This document shows, in pieces, positions 1 to 12,257 of a stretch of DNA of 64,000 bases; positions within the stretch are counted from its first letter, which is position 1, and every line of letters begins with the position of its first letter. Below the pieces are notes generated by a model. It worked only from the letters and a program-made list of their open reading frames with translations. It had not been told where the DNA came from and did no database searches. The stretch lies in assembly GCA_951812925.1 (NCBI GenBank), contig OX638371.1, positions 117,265,124 to 117,329,123 on the forward strand, in the 5' to 3' direction. Made by a program: the position numbers and the translations under genes. The DNA comes from Calliopum simillimum. Its lineage: Eukaryota > Arthropoda > Insecta > Diptera > Lauxaniidae.

Positions 1-264
1 GCCCAAATTTGTGTGAAAGTTGTTTTTTTTAGTGGGCGTTATTTCACAGCACCTTTTAAATAATTACTTGCTTGTACTTTAACATTTTTTTGTCATCAAT
101 CTTAATTAATCACTTAATAATGTGAAACATTATTTTTTTTTTTTTAACTTAAAATATTTGTTTATTCAACTTGCAAAATTTCTTCGCATTGTTTATAACA
201 TTTTAATGTAATGAAGGAACATCAAAAGCTTACCTAAATAATGAAAACTTAATCATTTACATAG
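1..264. other. 3' flank of VPS8 with poly(A) signal
   Basis: AT-rich downstream flank of the minus-strand VPS8 gene. A minus-strand AATAAA (read as tttatt on plus at 161-166) lies about 100 bases past the stop codon and is the likely polyadenylation signal. No other gene is seen here. Confidence 0.5.
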
Positions 265-3200
265 TTAAAATCTTCTTGGTGGTGCTTTTAAATTTAAAAC
301 TCCTAATTCTTTTATGTCGCTCGTCATATACTGAATTTGTCGATTAATATCATTATGCATTACTTTCAGACAAGGTTTCGACAAATGTATTGGACTTCTT
401 AGTGCATTTTCACTAAACTCAACATGACAATGTGGACACTTGAAAATATTTGAGAGATTATCAGCATCGCCTTCAATTTCAGTTGTATCAGTTTTACTGC
501 CATTCTCCAGACTACTAGCTTTGCGTGCAGAGTTTTCGTATTCTTGCGCACAGCGTTCATGCATTGCATGTCCACAATTACTAAGGACTAAAACATTAGT
601 TTGATTGTATAGACGATTATGACATCTGACACATCTGACTGATGTCACCCATAGCCCAGTGCAGGCGTCATGACGCTTTTTTTCAAATAACGAATGCAAA
701 TCATTGCCTAATATACGTGCAGCAATTTCCATGGCATCCGTTTCGTAGTGTGAACTAGAGAGCATACTCATTAACAGATCCTTAATATCCCCAAAGCTAC
801 CTGATACATTGTGAGTGTTCATTACAAGTTGCACCAAACTAGGTAAATCCACATATTGCGAGGCTTCATGTAGCATTGATTTCGTAATTGATTTCAAATC
901 TTCTCGCGGCAATACCATCTTCAACAAGGTAAACCAGTATTCCTCACGTTCTTTGGCTGAAAGAAAATTCGAAGTCCGTGCACAGAGAACACTAACTTGT
1001 TGTGCGCGCATTTCAGCGTTTGCTGCATCCGCGTCTGCAAGTAATTCCATTGACAAATCGAAAGCTTTGCGATAATTTCCTTGTTTTCCATAAAGATAAA
1101 TGGCAGCGTTGTACTGTTTATGGCAATTTACTAATTCCAAAGCTCTGTCAATATTATAGCTATCGGTTGATTGAAGAAAATCTTGAACAGCTTCCGGGTT
1201 TTCTGTTAAAAGTAAACCTAAAAGCTGCTCGGACTGCGCATTTGTAAGTGGCACACCTCGTTCATGTAAGTTTTGTAAAAATGCATAGCTCAATGCTTTG
1301 TCATTCTTAATGGTTGTTAAAAATTCACTTATTTCACTAACGAAATATGTTGCGATTAGTCGTGTCATTTCTTTAGTGTCGATCTTGAGTAAATGCTGAA
1401 AGAACTTTTTTATTTGAGGAAGGATTTGCCGCTCAGGATTTCTTGCGTGCCTTTCTATATATGAAAACATTGTCTCATGGCGCAGAGGGTTGTTCAGATA
1501 GCACTCTAGTATGGTTTCATATCGTTGTAGTTTTTCCAGTATATATTCCTCAACGTAAAAGCAACGTGCTTTTTTGGCAAGGCGAAGTTGCTCCTCATCG
1601 CTGCTAATATTTTCAAGGCAATTATTGGCAAGTAGTTCATGCCAAGCGCTCTCCCGTTCGGAATGTTGTCTAGGCGTCTCATTAGCGATTTCTTCCATTC
1701 CCAAGTAGTTTAGTACTTTTTCCAAAAGGTTTGTGTCGCGTGGTAAGCATTGCATTGATATTTGTTGGGCTATGAAGTTGAGTAAACATCCGATTTCGGA
1801 CCACTATGAATAAATTTTAAATACTGATAAGTAAATGCAGAATCATCATTTTTATAACTTTACTTACTGTTGCATTTTGGGGTGTCATAATTTCTAGCAA
1901 AATATTTATAATACGTTTGCGATGAGAAAATCCTAATTCTCCACTGAAATCCTTTTCCTGAAACGCTAATGAAATGACATTTAAGGTTTCGCGCGTATCA
2001 AATTTAAGTAATGCACGTAAATATGGGTACGGTAATTCATCTTCGGCACTTATGTTGGAATGTAAAGAAGTTAGACAGCGCAAAACATCATGCTTTACAT
2101 TCTGCACCATTTCAATCGGTATATCACCAGTAGGATAACCGCGACCAGCCATACAACTTGAAATGTAAACTAACAAACAGTTGCCCAAATTTGTGTGCTC
2201 CGACTCGACCAGCGGTATCAGTTCCGTAAGTGAGATGGTGTAATCAGTTAAAGCTTTTGTATTTAGGTGAATTTGCGCACGATATAATTTATGTTTCTTC
2301 ACAGCTTTCAGCACTTGATTAAGGTCTAAGCAAGTCCAATCTAATTTGAGTATAATTTCCTCTAATTTAATAGGACTAATTTCGATCCAGTAGTCAACTA
2401 AAGCTTGCGATATAATTGGGTTAACTTGCTGAATTGCGTCATTTTCTATGTGTTCAGTAATGTGCTGTAAAAAAAGTGCAGTGCTGGTTAAACGATCCCA
2501 TAACTCATTCCAAAGCATGTCCAATTCACCGACTACAATCAAACATTTGACAATAGCACCTAAACAATATTCTGGCGCACGCGGTGTTGCGGCAATGTAC
2601 TCTTTGAAGAGACTTATTATTCGTTCTTTTGCTTGAACCTTTCTCCTGCGACGATCGCCAGCATTACGATAATTGTCTATAGCCAGGTCACAAGCTTCCT
2701 GCCAACGTTGATTTTTTACCTGAAAAGTGAAATAAGACAAATCACTATGATTGATATATATACATTAGAGTGGTCCAAAGGTGCATGCGACTTTTCTGAA
2801 TCCTTGGATCCTGCTGATTGCTGATTTCGACATTCCGCAACGAGCTTGAAGATACTTTTGTTCAGGAATTTTTGAGACTTTGATTCCTTTTTTCAATTTA
2901 AATGCTATATCTTTTAAAATTTAACAATTTGTTACTTACCAAATAAGTTACTCTTTCGGTCCAAGTGCGTACCGCGATCATATGTAATGAACGAGCACCC
3001 AAAATATACAACTGAGTCCCACGAGCGACAACTGAATTATAACATGCATGTGTGCCAGCTAAAGCCAACGCAGGTGACACATTTCCACCCGTTGCTAATC
3101 CCTTGAATTGCGCTGAGCCATAGACCAAGCCTGCATTCGCCATATCAATTGATTCCATTTCTTTACTGGAACGTACATCAATTAAGTGCAAGATCTCGGT

Positions 3201-4947
3201 TGTTGTCAGGCATCCGACGCATTTGTGACCTAGCCAATGCACAGAGAGGAGTAAATTATTCGACAACTGCACTTTTTTAAGAAAGAAAAGCGTAATACGT
3301 CCATTGCTCATAAACAGCTGGTGGAAATATAGAAGATTACCACGTCCAACAACTATGACTGGGTCAATCGAACGTGTTGTGTCCGCAGCCTGGACCACAA
3401 CCATTTGCCAAGATAACACTGGTAAGCAGTCTGCAGGCCCGGGCAAAACATGAAATTTTATTACTTTTAGCCGTGGCCGTACTGTCACAATAAAATATTT
3501 AGAGAGAGTTGCGAGTGCAACAATGCAATACTGATCCAACTCATGACTTTTCGTAGCGCTATCCAATATTAATGGCTCAACAGCGCAAACCTCACCACGC
3601 GCACCACTAAACAGACAGCGAGACGCACAACCGCGTATTCCCAGTTTACGTGTGAAACTTAACGACCAAACAGAGCCACCTGAATCGGCACATAATGCTA
3701 AGGCTGGTCGTGAAGTCCATTTTACATGCAGCACACCTGAATTTGGTGTAATGGCATCGAAGAGGTTCCTTAGTGCATCGCCAGAGCTAGTATCAATCAT
3801 GGCAACGAGGCCGCGCGCATATCCTGCTAGCAAACGCGTACAATCTGCGTTATATGCCAGCGCTGTTACAGCCCCTTGCCCATGTTTATCCTGGTGAGCC
3901 CATCGTAAAGTTTGTGTGACATCAAAATTGAGGATATGTCCATGCGAAGTTCCCACGGCTATATAAGCAGAAACTGTACAAGCTGTAGCAAGCCCGGCAT
4001 TAACACGATCCTAAAAAATGGTAAATATAAATTCATTTAATAAAAAAAAAAAATATATATGAACATGTTATCTTTATACTCCTTTTACTATTGCAAAATA
4101 AATGTTCCCCTCTTTGGAAATAAAGTCCCTCTAAGCAAAACACAAAAATATTTAACATATCTTCTGTCTGTCTGCCTATCTGTCCGTGGAAATCATTTCG
4201 ATATTTTTTGGGAGCAAGATAATTCGATGAAATTTAATAAACTGCCTACACCGTAAAAGTTTCAATATTCTCGTAATCTTTAAGCTTTGATATCTTGTAC
4301 GAGATATCGAAAAATTTCATTTAATATTTTGGACTTTGATTCATATAAAACCATCGACAAATCGAAGGGGCAATGAAATCAAAGTATACCCTGATAAAAA
4401 AAAAGATGAAAAACATCTTAATTCGTCCAAAGTAACAAAAGTATAAAATTCTATTTCTTCCCACGTTTGTAACCATAGTGTACGCATATATGTACGCATA
4501 TACATATCAAGTGAAGTGAATGAAATTTTACATTTGCCGAAATATATACTTACCGCTGCTGAAGACAGCTGCGCTGAAACACCTTGCATTACTGTGTAAC
4601 GCATAATCGAACCTAATCCGCCGCCGCCACCACGCACACTACCATCTTCAGCTAAAGATGGGGTAGGTGTAGGTGCACTTGAAGCCGGGACTGCAAATTC
4701 AGATGCCACATCCGAATCCGCTTCAAATTCACTCAAAACGCTTTCCAAAGTCGGCAGTATATTAGTGGGCGGTATCGCATACTCAATATCATCCAACTAA
4801 AAAAAAAAAAAAATTACTTTCTTCTCAAGCCGATATGGCCTTTACCTCTTCGAAATCCAACTGTAAGGATTCTACCAATAAACTGTCCGTTGACCCTCGG
4901 TCTGATTCCAGAAGTGATTGCAATGAGGGTGCCTTTAACTCATTCAT
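265..4947 (-). CDS. Vps8: Vacuolar protein sorting 8 (CORVET subunit), complete, 5 exons
   Basis: VPS8 is the Rab5-binding subunit of the CORVET tethering complex, which drives fusion of early endosomes. Exons inferred from GT/AG sites, all phase 0: 4846-4947, 4554-4796, 2940-4010, 1868-2719, 265-1803. Together they give 1269 codons (1268 aa), about the usual insect length. The order is VPS8-like: an acidic N-terminus; a WD40-type propeller (about 120-470, with AVGTSHGHILNFD near its start); a helical solenoid (about 470-1130, including GNCLLVYISSCMAGRGYPTG and the following LLKFDTRETLNVISLAF); and a C-terminal RING-H2 (about 1147-1215, CVRC...CGHAMHERC...CPHC). The start at 4947 is the first ATG of the open first exon. 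The reading frame is clean. The family call rests on many motifs shared with human VPS8; exon edges are inferred. Confidence 0.93.
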
Positions 4948-5329
4948 AATCTTATAAAATTAAACAATGTTAAACTTTTCTTTATTATATTTCGACTTTT
5001 TTCTGTTCGTATTTATTTTTTTAGTCACCTGTCAGACACAGCTGTTTGTCAAAATTCAATAAAGTTACTATCATGATTAGTGATGGCAAAAAGAAGTAAT
5101 CGGTTATTAAATCATATGTTTAATTGATCCGAATAATTACTTATGTGGCATTTTGGCAACATATCAGGAGAACTTAAAAAATGCTAAACTGCTTCTCAAT
5201 TCATAGTTATTGGGATTCGTTGCCTTTGGTGCTTTACAAAACCATGCTTGTAGATCAATTCGCGTACAGATTTCAAGCTTGGATAACCCCATGTAATGTA
5301 AGATTCTGCAATACGAAACATATTGATTG
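4948..5329. other. VPS8 upstream flank
   Basis: Short 5' flank of the minus-strand VPS8 gene, presumably with its promoter and 5' UTR. No TATA box or conserved motif could be assigned with confidence, and no gene is visible. Confidence 0.3.
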
Positions 5330-6005
5330 GTGGCATATTTTGTGGAGAACTACAGGTTCTACAAATAATATTGATTAGAATTTACGAAAAAGTAACTGTT
5401 TTGGAAATATTCGATAAAGTCGAATTTTTCCACTTTTTGAAGTTTTTTAAGAATATTTCCTAAACGGTTACTTTTTCGTTAATGCAAATCTATAGGCGTT
5501 TTTCTTTTTTTGTTCAGAGTAGAGCTCTGAACAGAGCGTGAGCACGTCGAGTATAACCTTAACAGAGCACGCTCGGAGCGCTCTGATTTATTTATGAAAC
5601 ACACTTGAACATTTTTCCATTGAAAGCCGGTCAAACTGCCAAAAAATTCAAATAAATTATTAAATTTATTTTATTTTACTTCAAAATGTTTTTATTTTAT
5701 TTTTATTAATTTTTCTTCTTTTAAATGTCTATTTTGATGTGCTCCGTCTTTTACTCTGAACAAAAAAAGAAACACTAATTTTATGCTCTGATGTCTCTGA
5801 ACAAAAAAAGAAACACAAATTATTTTTTGACAACTCAGACTCTACTCCGAACGAAAAAAGAAAAACGCCTAACGATATTTGTAGAACTTGTAATTCCCAA
5901 CAAAAAATATTCTAATGCTTTTTATCGCATGACTCACCATTTTCATCAAAAAGTCTCCTAAGTGAAAAGTAATTGAAACCACGCGGATTACGGAACAGGC
6001 CTGTT
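5330..6005. repeat. Interrupted inverted-repeat element (copy 1 of 2)
   Basis: The left arm (about 5330-5425) and right arm (about 5445-5490 plus 5872-5930) are reverse complements around a short loop; for example GTTCTACAAATAATATTGAT at the left pairs with the right arm. The right arm is split by a separate MITE at 5494-5870. The outer right sequence (5960-6005) has a TTTCAATTACTTTTC-type motif followed by CCTGTTCCGTAATCC in reverse complement. The same block recurs near 37520-37720, and a piece lies in HINT3 intron 1 (about 9500-9545). No coding capacity is seen. Confidence 0.55.
5494..5870. mobile_element. Short TIR element (MITE) nested in an inverted repeat
   Basis: About 377 bp bounded by AGGCGTTTTTCTTTTTT and its reverse complement. 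The pairing extends inward through an AGAGTAGAGCTCTGA-like stretch. The interior has repeated GAGCACGCTCGGAGCGCTC-type hairpins and no open frame. It interrupts the right arm of the surrounding inverted repeat, so it inserted later. The target duplication is unclear. Confidence 0.55.
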
Positions 6006-6279
6006 AATATGGACTGTTCCAAAGCACGTTTGTTAGAATGTGCTTACACAAGCCCATATACTGTCCACAAAAATACAGTAATTATTTATACTCTCTGCTG
6101 CTGCTACATACTTGTTGTTCAATTCAATTCATTTATTGAGAATTGTTGTTTTGCCCACTGATTTTGACATTCGTGGCTCGAGAAAAGAAAAAGAAAGACG
6201 CCATGCACTACCTTTATAATAGTACATATCATGATTTAGGTGACGTTAACTAACATTCAGGAAACTTTTTCTCTATGTA

Positions 6280-8994
6280 ATGTCCAACAAGAAGATTATT
6301 TTTATTGTTTTGTTGTTTGGGTTTGCGTGCCTACCTTTTACGTTATATATAAAAAACATGACAAAATGCATTTTCTGTGATATCCTAAGAGGTGATGTAC
6401 CAACTACAAACATCGAGTATAGTCCAAGAGCCAGCGCTTAAAAACAACTTTGCGTTTCTAAAAGCTGAATTTTTTACAGTTGGTTATAGTAATTGTGTAC
6501 ATCAATAATCTGTCGGTCAGTCAAGCGAACTGTAGAACAGGCGGCTGCTATATGGCCTCAAACATGTAAAATTTCGATTTTTCTGCAATCAATTTCTAAA
6601 AGCTGAAACTTCTTATACACGTTATATAATGCATACAAATAACATTTTTGTCGGTCAGTCAGTTGAACGTTAGAACGGGGCTAGTCAGCACGCCCCAATA
6701 TATGTGCAATAAATGAATCAAGTCAAAATTATTTCTAAAAGCTGAAATTTTTTTTAGGGGTACTTTATTGTATATTAACCACAAATAAAGCAGTCAGTCA
6801 GCTATATTGTAGAACAATCTCCGTCAGCAAGCTCAACAAAGCAAAAAAAATGAATACTAAAAGCTGAAAATTTTTTTAGGGCTAAAAAAAAAAAAATGGT
6901 TTCTGAAAGCTGAAATTTTTATTAGGGGTACTTTATTGTATATAAGCCACAAATAAATCAGTCAGTCAACAATATTGTAGAACAATCTTTGTTAGCAAGC
7001 TCAACAAAACAAACAAAAATGGTTTTTAAAAGCTGAAAATTTTTTTAGGGGTACTTGATTGTATATTAACCACAAATAATTCAGTCAGTCAACTATATTG
7101 TAGAACAATCTTTGTCAGCAAGCTCACCAAAACAAACAAAAATGGTTTTTAAAAGCTGAAATTTTTATTAGGGGTACTTAATTGTATATAAGCCACAAAT
7201 AAATCAGTCAGTCAACTATATTGTAGAACAATCTTTGTTAGCAAGCTCAACAAAACAAAAAACAATGGTTTTTAAAAGCTGACATTTTTTTTAGGGGTAC
7301 TTGATTGTATATTAACCACAAATAATTCAGTCAGTCAACTATATTGTAGAACAATCTTTGTTAGCAAGCTCAACAAAACAAAAAACAATGGTTTTTAAAA
7401 GCTGAAATTTTTTTTAGGAGTACTTTATTGTATATTAACCACAAATAAATCAGTCAGTCAACTATATTGTAGAACAATCTTTGTCAGCAAGCTCACCAAA
7501 ACAAACAGAAATGGTTTTTAAAAGCTGAAAATTTTTTTAGGGGTACTTGATTGTATATTAACCACAAATAATTCAGTCAGTCAACTATATTGTAGAACAA
7601 TCTTTGTTAGCAAGCTCAACAAAACAAAAAACAATGGTTTTTAAAAGCTGAAATTGTTTTTTGTTTTGTTGAGCTTGCTGACAAAGATTGTTCTACAATA
7701 TAGTTGACTGACTGAATTATTTGTGGTTAATATACAATCAAGTACCCCTAATAAAAATTTCAGCTTTTAAAAACCATTTTTGTTTGTTTTGGTGAGCTTG
7801 CTGACAAAGATTGTTCTACAATATAGTTGACTGACTGAATTATTTGTGGTTAATATACAATCAAGTACCCCTAAAAAAATTTTCAGCTTTTAAAAACCAT
7901 TTTTGTTTGTTTTGGTGAGCTTGCTGACAAAGATTGTTCTACAATATAGTTGACTGACTGATTTATTTGTGGTTAATATACAATAAAGTACCCCTAATAA
8001 AAATTTCAGCTTTTAAAAACCATTTTTGTTTGTTTTGGTGAGCTTGCTGACAAAGATTGTTCTACAATATAGTTGACTGACTGAATTATTTGTGGTTAAT
8101 ATACAATCAAGTACCCCTAAAAAAATTTTCAGCTTTTAAAAACCATTTTTGTTTGTTTTGGTGAGCTTGCTGACAAAGATTGTTCTACAATATAGTTGAC
8201 TGACTGATTTATTTGTGGTTAATATACAATAAAGTACCCCTAATAAAAATTTCAGCTTTTAAAAACCATTTTTGTTTGTTTTGGTGAGCTTGCTGACAAA
8301 GATTGTTCTACAATATAGTTGACTGACTGATTTATTTGTGGTTAATATACAATAAAGTACTCCTAAAAAAAATTTCAGCTTTTAGAAACCATTTTTTTTT
8401 TTTTTAGCCCTAAAAAAATTTTCAGCTTTTAGTAACCATTTTTTTTGCTTTGTTGAGCTTGCTGACGGAGATTGTTCTACAATATAGCTGACTGACTGCT
8501 TTATTTGTGGTTAACATACAATAAAGTACCCCTAAAAAAAATTTCAGCTTTTAGAAATAATTTTGACTTGATTCATTTATTGCACATATATTGGGGCGTG
8601 CTGACTAGCCCCGTTCTAACGTTCAACTGACTGACCGACAAAAATGTTATTTGAATGCATTATATAACGTGTATAAGAAGTTTCAGCTTTTAGAAATTGA
8701 TTGCAGAAAAATCGAAATTTTACATGTTTGAGGCCATATAGCAGCCGCCTGTTCTACAGTTCGCTTGACTGACCGACAGATTATTGATGTACACAATTAC
8801 TATAACCAACTGTAAAAAATTCAGCTTTTAGAAACGCAAAGTTGTTTTTAGGCGCTGGCTCTCCGGCTAGTACAACAATGAAGACTATGTGATAATAAAG
8901 GACATTAAACCAGCTTCCAAGTATCATTATTTGGCAGTGCCCAAGCGTCACATTGAAAGTGCAAAGAGTCTAACTAAGGAGGATGAACAATTAC
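6280..8994 (+). pseudogene. Broken HINT3-like copy, exon 1 split by a foldback element
   Basis: A second copy of HINT3 exon 1. From ATG 6280 it reads a hydrophobic N-terminus then TKCIFCDILRG...IEYS, parallel to the intact gene at 9197. The reading stops at about 6419, where a 2.45 kb foldback begins. It resumes at 8871 as YNNEDYVIIKDIKPAS, then YHYLAVPKRHIESAKSLTKE, ending at a GTAAGC donor near 8995. No match to exons 2-3, which carry the HxHxH catalytic motif, is found before the intact copy. It is therefore a partial tandem duplicate, further disabled by insertion. The two halves would join as GAG-TAC-AAC, which supports a single uninterrupted ancestral exon. Confidence 0.8.
6420..8869. 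mobile_element. Foldback element built of ~123-bp tandem repeats
   Basis: Two arms of about 1.2 kb are reverse complements meeting near 7655. The outer 16-20 bases at each end match as TAG(T/C)C(C/G)(A/G)AGAGCCAGCGC. Inside each arm a unit of about 123 bp repeats: TTTTAAAAGCTGAAATTTTT, then a GGGGTACTT stretch, CAGTCAGTCAACTATATTGT and an AAGCTCAACAAAAC block. Repeat starts in the left arm are at about 7021, 7144, 7267, 7390, 7513 and 7635. No protein is encoded. A flanking TA on each side (6418-6419 and 8871-8872) fits Tc1/mariner-type targeting if one base was lost at the left end. It sits inside a HINT3-like exon. Confidence 0.8.
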
Positions 8995-9196
8995 GTAAGC
9001 GAAACTGGTTCACATTTTGGATATTAAAGGCGACAAGTGCTTTTGTTCAATCCCCTAGGAATGGTTCAATTGACGGCAGAGAATATTGTCAAAATTATTA
9101 AAAATACGTCAGAATTTATTGTTTTTTTATGTTGAATTAGTTGAGCGCGTATATTAAAGTCTATTTACTGACTTCCAAGCATCGTGTTAAAGACAA

Positions 9197-10521
9197 ATGT
9201 TTCAAGAAAAGTTTATTTTCTTCGGATTGTTTGGAGTACTTGCATTTTTACCTTACTTGCGCTCCGTAAAATATGTGTCAAAATGCATTTTCTGTGAGAT
9301 AGCGCATGGCGAAGATCCCACTACAAAAATCGTGTACGAAACTGACGAGTTTGTAATATTCAAGGATATTCAACCAGCTTCAACATTCCATTATTTGGCC
9401 GTTCCCAAGCGACACATAGAAAGTGTTTTGAATTTAACTAAAGAGAATGATAAATTGGGTAAGAAGAACTACTTCATCACCTTTCTCCAAACTTTGTATA
9501 TTTTCATCAAAAAGCTTCCAAAATGAAAAGTAATTGAAACCAAACTGTTGGCATGTATTCCAAGTTTCAAGACCGGATAAATATATATGCACCATGACTT
9601 CTCAAAATTTACTATAATTTCTGTAAGGTAATTTAAAACGTAAAAAAAAGAAAAATTGTTGAAAAAGAATTTTTGAAATGCGAAGCAAATGTAAGGTGGG
9701 GGCGCCCTAGGCTTCTGACTCAAAAGAACCCCAAAAAGTTGTCCTAATGTTTTCACACGCCACTGCGTCACTCGATATTTTACATCATTTTCATTTATTC
9801 CATTTTTTTTCTCCTTTTTTCAGTTACGAATATGGAATCTGGACTTCGAAAGTTTTTTACTTCAAAGGGCATTGACTTGAATGATGCTTTGTTTGGATTT
9901 CACTTGCCACCATTTATAAGTGTCAAACACTTGCATATGCATGCCATAGCTCCGAAATCAGAAATGGGTTTTATGTATCGAATGATGTTCAAACCAGGCA
10001 CTTATTGGTTCCAAACTGTGAGTAAATGTTTGACATATGTAGTTATTTATTTATTTTAATCGTAAAAAAAAAAACAGTAGGTGCAATACTGTCACTAAAA
10101 GCTTACTCCGATTAGCGTATGTATAAATTAAAAAAACTCTGTCCTATACTTACATAACTGTTTGGCCATATGGATGGCTTATTTATTGTGTTATCATGAA
10201 TAATTCACCCTTATCATGTAACTCGATTTCGAATTGAACTAAAACGAATCGCAATTTTGCTATCATATATTTTGATATGCAGAATCCAAATCGAAAATTC
10301 CTGCAACCAAAATCAAGTCAGTCATATTTTCCAATTCGATTTTGATTGTAAAAATTTTCGATTTCAATCCTGGTTATCAAAATATATGATAACAAAATCT
10401 CGATTCAATAAAGTTCGATTCGGGTGAATAAATTAAACTATTCAAAAATTTAATATATATTTTTTTTTTATTTTAGCCTGACGAAATTCATCGCTACATT
10501 AACGAAAAATCAGTATCATGA
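9197..10521 (+). CDS. HINT3-like histidine triad protein, intact, 3 exons
   Basis: Histidine-triad proteins of the HINT branch hydrolyse nucleotide phosphoramidates. Exons: 9197-9458, 9824-10017 and 10477-10521, joined through GTAAGA/CAG and GTGAGT/TAG sites, giving 166 aa. Residues 1-25 form a hydrophobic N-terminal segment (signal or membrane anchor). The domain starts at KCIFCEIAHGEDPTTK (about 30), with FKDIQPAS then FHYLAVPKRHIES in the middle. The catalytic motif is VKHLHMHAIAP (about 121-131), with the HxHxH core at 123-127. The C-terminus is short (YINEKSVS). Intron 2 carries a MITE at 10204-10428. A poly(A) signal AATAAA follows at 10679-10684. The frame is intact, so this is the likely functional member of the tandem pair. 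Confidence 0.88.
10204..10428. mobile_element. Small TIR element in HINT3 intron 2 (empty sibling of 14088-14751)
   Basis: 225 bp beginning TTCACCCTTATCAT and ending GGGTGAA, flanked on both sides by TAA (10201-10203 and 10429-10431). Most of its length is self-complementary (GATATGCAGAATC against GGTTATCAAAATAT regions). The 3-bp TWA-type duplication and the size fit a PIF/Harbinger-type MITE, though the superfamily is inferred. A second copy lies at 14088-14751. Confidence 0.65.
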
Positions 10522-10678
10522 TTATCAAAAACCAAACTTGTATCATAAAAAGGATAAAATATTTACTTTGAACTCAATAGTTTTTGTTGCTGAATTAAAA
10601 ACAAAATGTCTATTTCCAAAAAACAAAATGTAATATACGCTAAAATCGCCACTTTTGGCTTTTTTGTCAGACAAAATT

Positions 10679-10684
10679 AATAAA
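10679..10684 (+). terminator. Poly(A) signal for HINT3-like gene
   Basis: AATAAA about 160 bases after the HINT3-like stop codon; the first downstream canonical signal found. Confidence 0.4.
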
Positions 10685-10976
10685 AAGTATTGTTTCTATT
10701 TACAAATAATGAAAAATGTGTGTTTTATTATTAAAGCAGAGTCAATTACGTTGCGTCATAGTGGTGATTATCTTTCAGACCAGATCCATGAAAGTTAAGC
10801 TCAATTTTACACTGGGCCTGAACAAAATCGTTATTCGTTATTGGACGTTTTTTAGCGTTTATTTAGATCTTAATAATGTACAAAACAGAAGAATAATTTT
10901 AACTAGAACTAATGGAAAATTGAGCTCACTTTTCTTAAATCGACTTAAGCTGTTTTTCCTTTTTGCCACAGATATA

Positions 10977-11200
10977 TCGTCAGATTAAAACTACAACTAC
11001 ATACATATACATATATTGATGTTTTGAGTTAAGTATAGAAAAACACGAAGAAAAAACGGTTCTATGCCCCAATTTTATAAAAATAATAAAAACCAGAAAA
11101 CTGCAAATTCCCATTTAAAAACGAATTTCAAAAAACTTAAAACGCTTTTTTCTCAAAACATTAAAAATGTAGATGTCTAGTTGTAGTTTTAACCCGGCGA
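10977..11200. mobile_element. TIR element, copy A
   Basis: About 224 bp bounded by an ATCGTC(G/A)G(G/A)TTAAAACTAC-type end and its reverse complement GTAGTTTTAACCCGGCGAT. The interior has ACGAAGAAAAAACGG and a TATGCCCC block. A longer second copy at 37083-37344 shares both ends and the interior, which fixes the boundaries. Noncoding. Confidence 0.65.
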
Positions 11201-11509
11201 TTTTACAAAATTTTCTATTACATGTCGTCATAATTTTTCATGAAAGCAAATTTAAGGTGCTATAAAAAAAATCACAATACCCGTTCTTGAGCAATCTGGT
11301 TTTTCCAGCCCATATATCTCAATGAGAACAATAACCTGGATTGCATAACACATTTTCACAAAAAATTATCAATATCAGGTTTTGCCACCGAGCACAGATA
11401 TACAGAAACAAGTTTGTAGTTCTTTATTTTGGCATTTGCAATGTCTATCTACCAACCCCCAAAGTTGTACGACACAAGAATTTTAAAACAGAAAGTATAA
11501 TATTTTGTT

Positions 11510-12048
11510 ATGAAGTCGAAACATTCGCACAAGAGTCGCGCAAAATTAGTTTTAATATATTTAATTATTTTTGGGTTGAAACTAAGTGCTGCAATGGTCG
11601 AAGATAAAGGTACAAGTGGCAAACTACTACCAAAAGCAGCAACGTTTAATTTTCCCGAATACGCGTACAAAGAAACGAGTAAAAATGTTGGTTTGGTCCT
11701 TTGAAAAATATTGATTTTTATCAACTTTAAATGAGGTTTTTATCGTTATAGGAAATAACTTACAGAGAATTTGAAGCCACTTGTGAGCAAACCGTTAGCT
11801 GTGAAGAACTTGAAAGCGTGACCACCAAGTTAGGCTGCGTTCGCCGATGTATATCCAATTCGTGTTACCAAGACATTTATGCCTTTGATGAAGTAAAATC
11901 ATCAATATTTTGTACGAGCATAGAAAACCATTTGTTCAATTTGTTTTTTTTTTTTACATTTCAGCTGGAGGAAGGAGAAATAGATGTGCGACTTAACTCT
12001 TTCAAAGGCTGTGTAATTCAACGCTCTGGTACTACAAACCGTTTGTAG
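11510..12048 (+). CDS. Small secreted cysteine-rich protein, 3 exons
   Basis: Predicted exons 11510-11686, 11752-11892 and 11965-12048 give about 133 aa. Residues 1-28 form a signal peptide (basic MKSKHSHKSRAK, then hydrophobic LVLIYLIIFGLKLSAA). The mature part has six closely placed cysteines in exon 2-3: ATCEQTVSCEEL, GCVRRCISNSCYQDIYAFDE, then LEEGEIDVRLNSFKGCVIQR. The exon 2/3 join (GTAAAA/TTTCAG) is firm and in phase. The exon 1 donor is uncertain: AAT|GTTGGT gives the right phase, while a nearby GTAAAA does not. I do not recognise the family. The regular cysteines and clean frame in an otherwise repeat-rich stretch argue for a real secreted protein. Confidence 0.68.
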
Positions 12049-12257
12049 CATAAGGAAGGTTTAGTCAAGCGCTTGCAAAAGATGGACTTGTTTCAGGATT
12101 TGCAGAGACAGCTCAATATGCTTAGATTTTTTTTCTGAGCATAATTACATACTATACATAATTATTCTAAATACCTTTTGAATGGTATATAACACGTAAG
12201 TCGTACTCCTTTACCAATATAAAACGGTCAGAAGTTTTTGTCTTGTCCATTAATATA

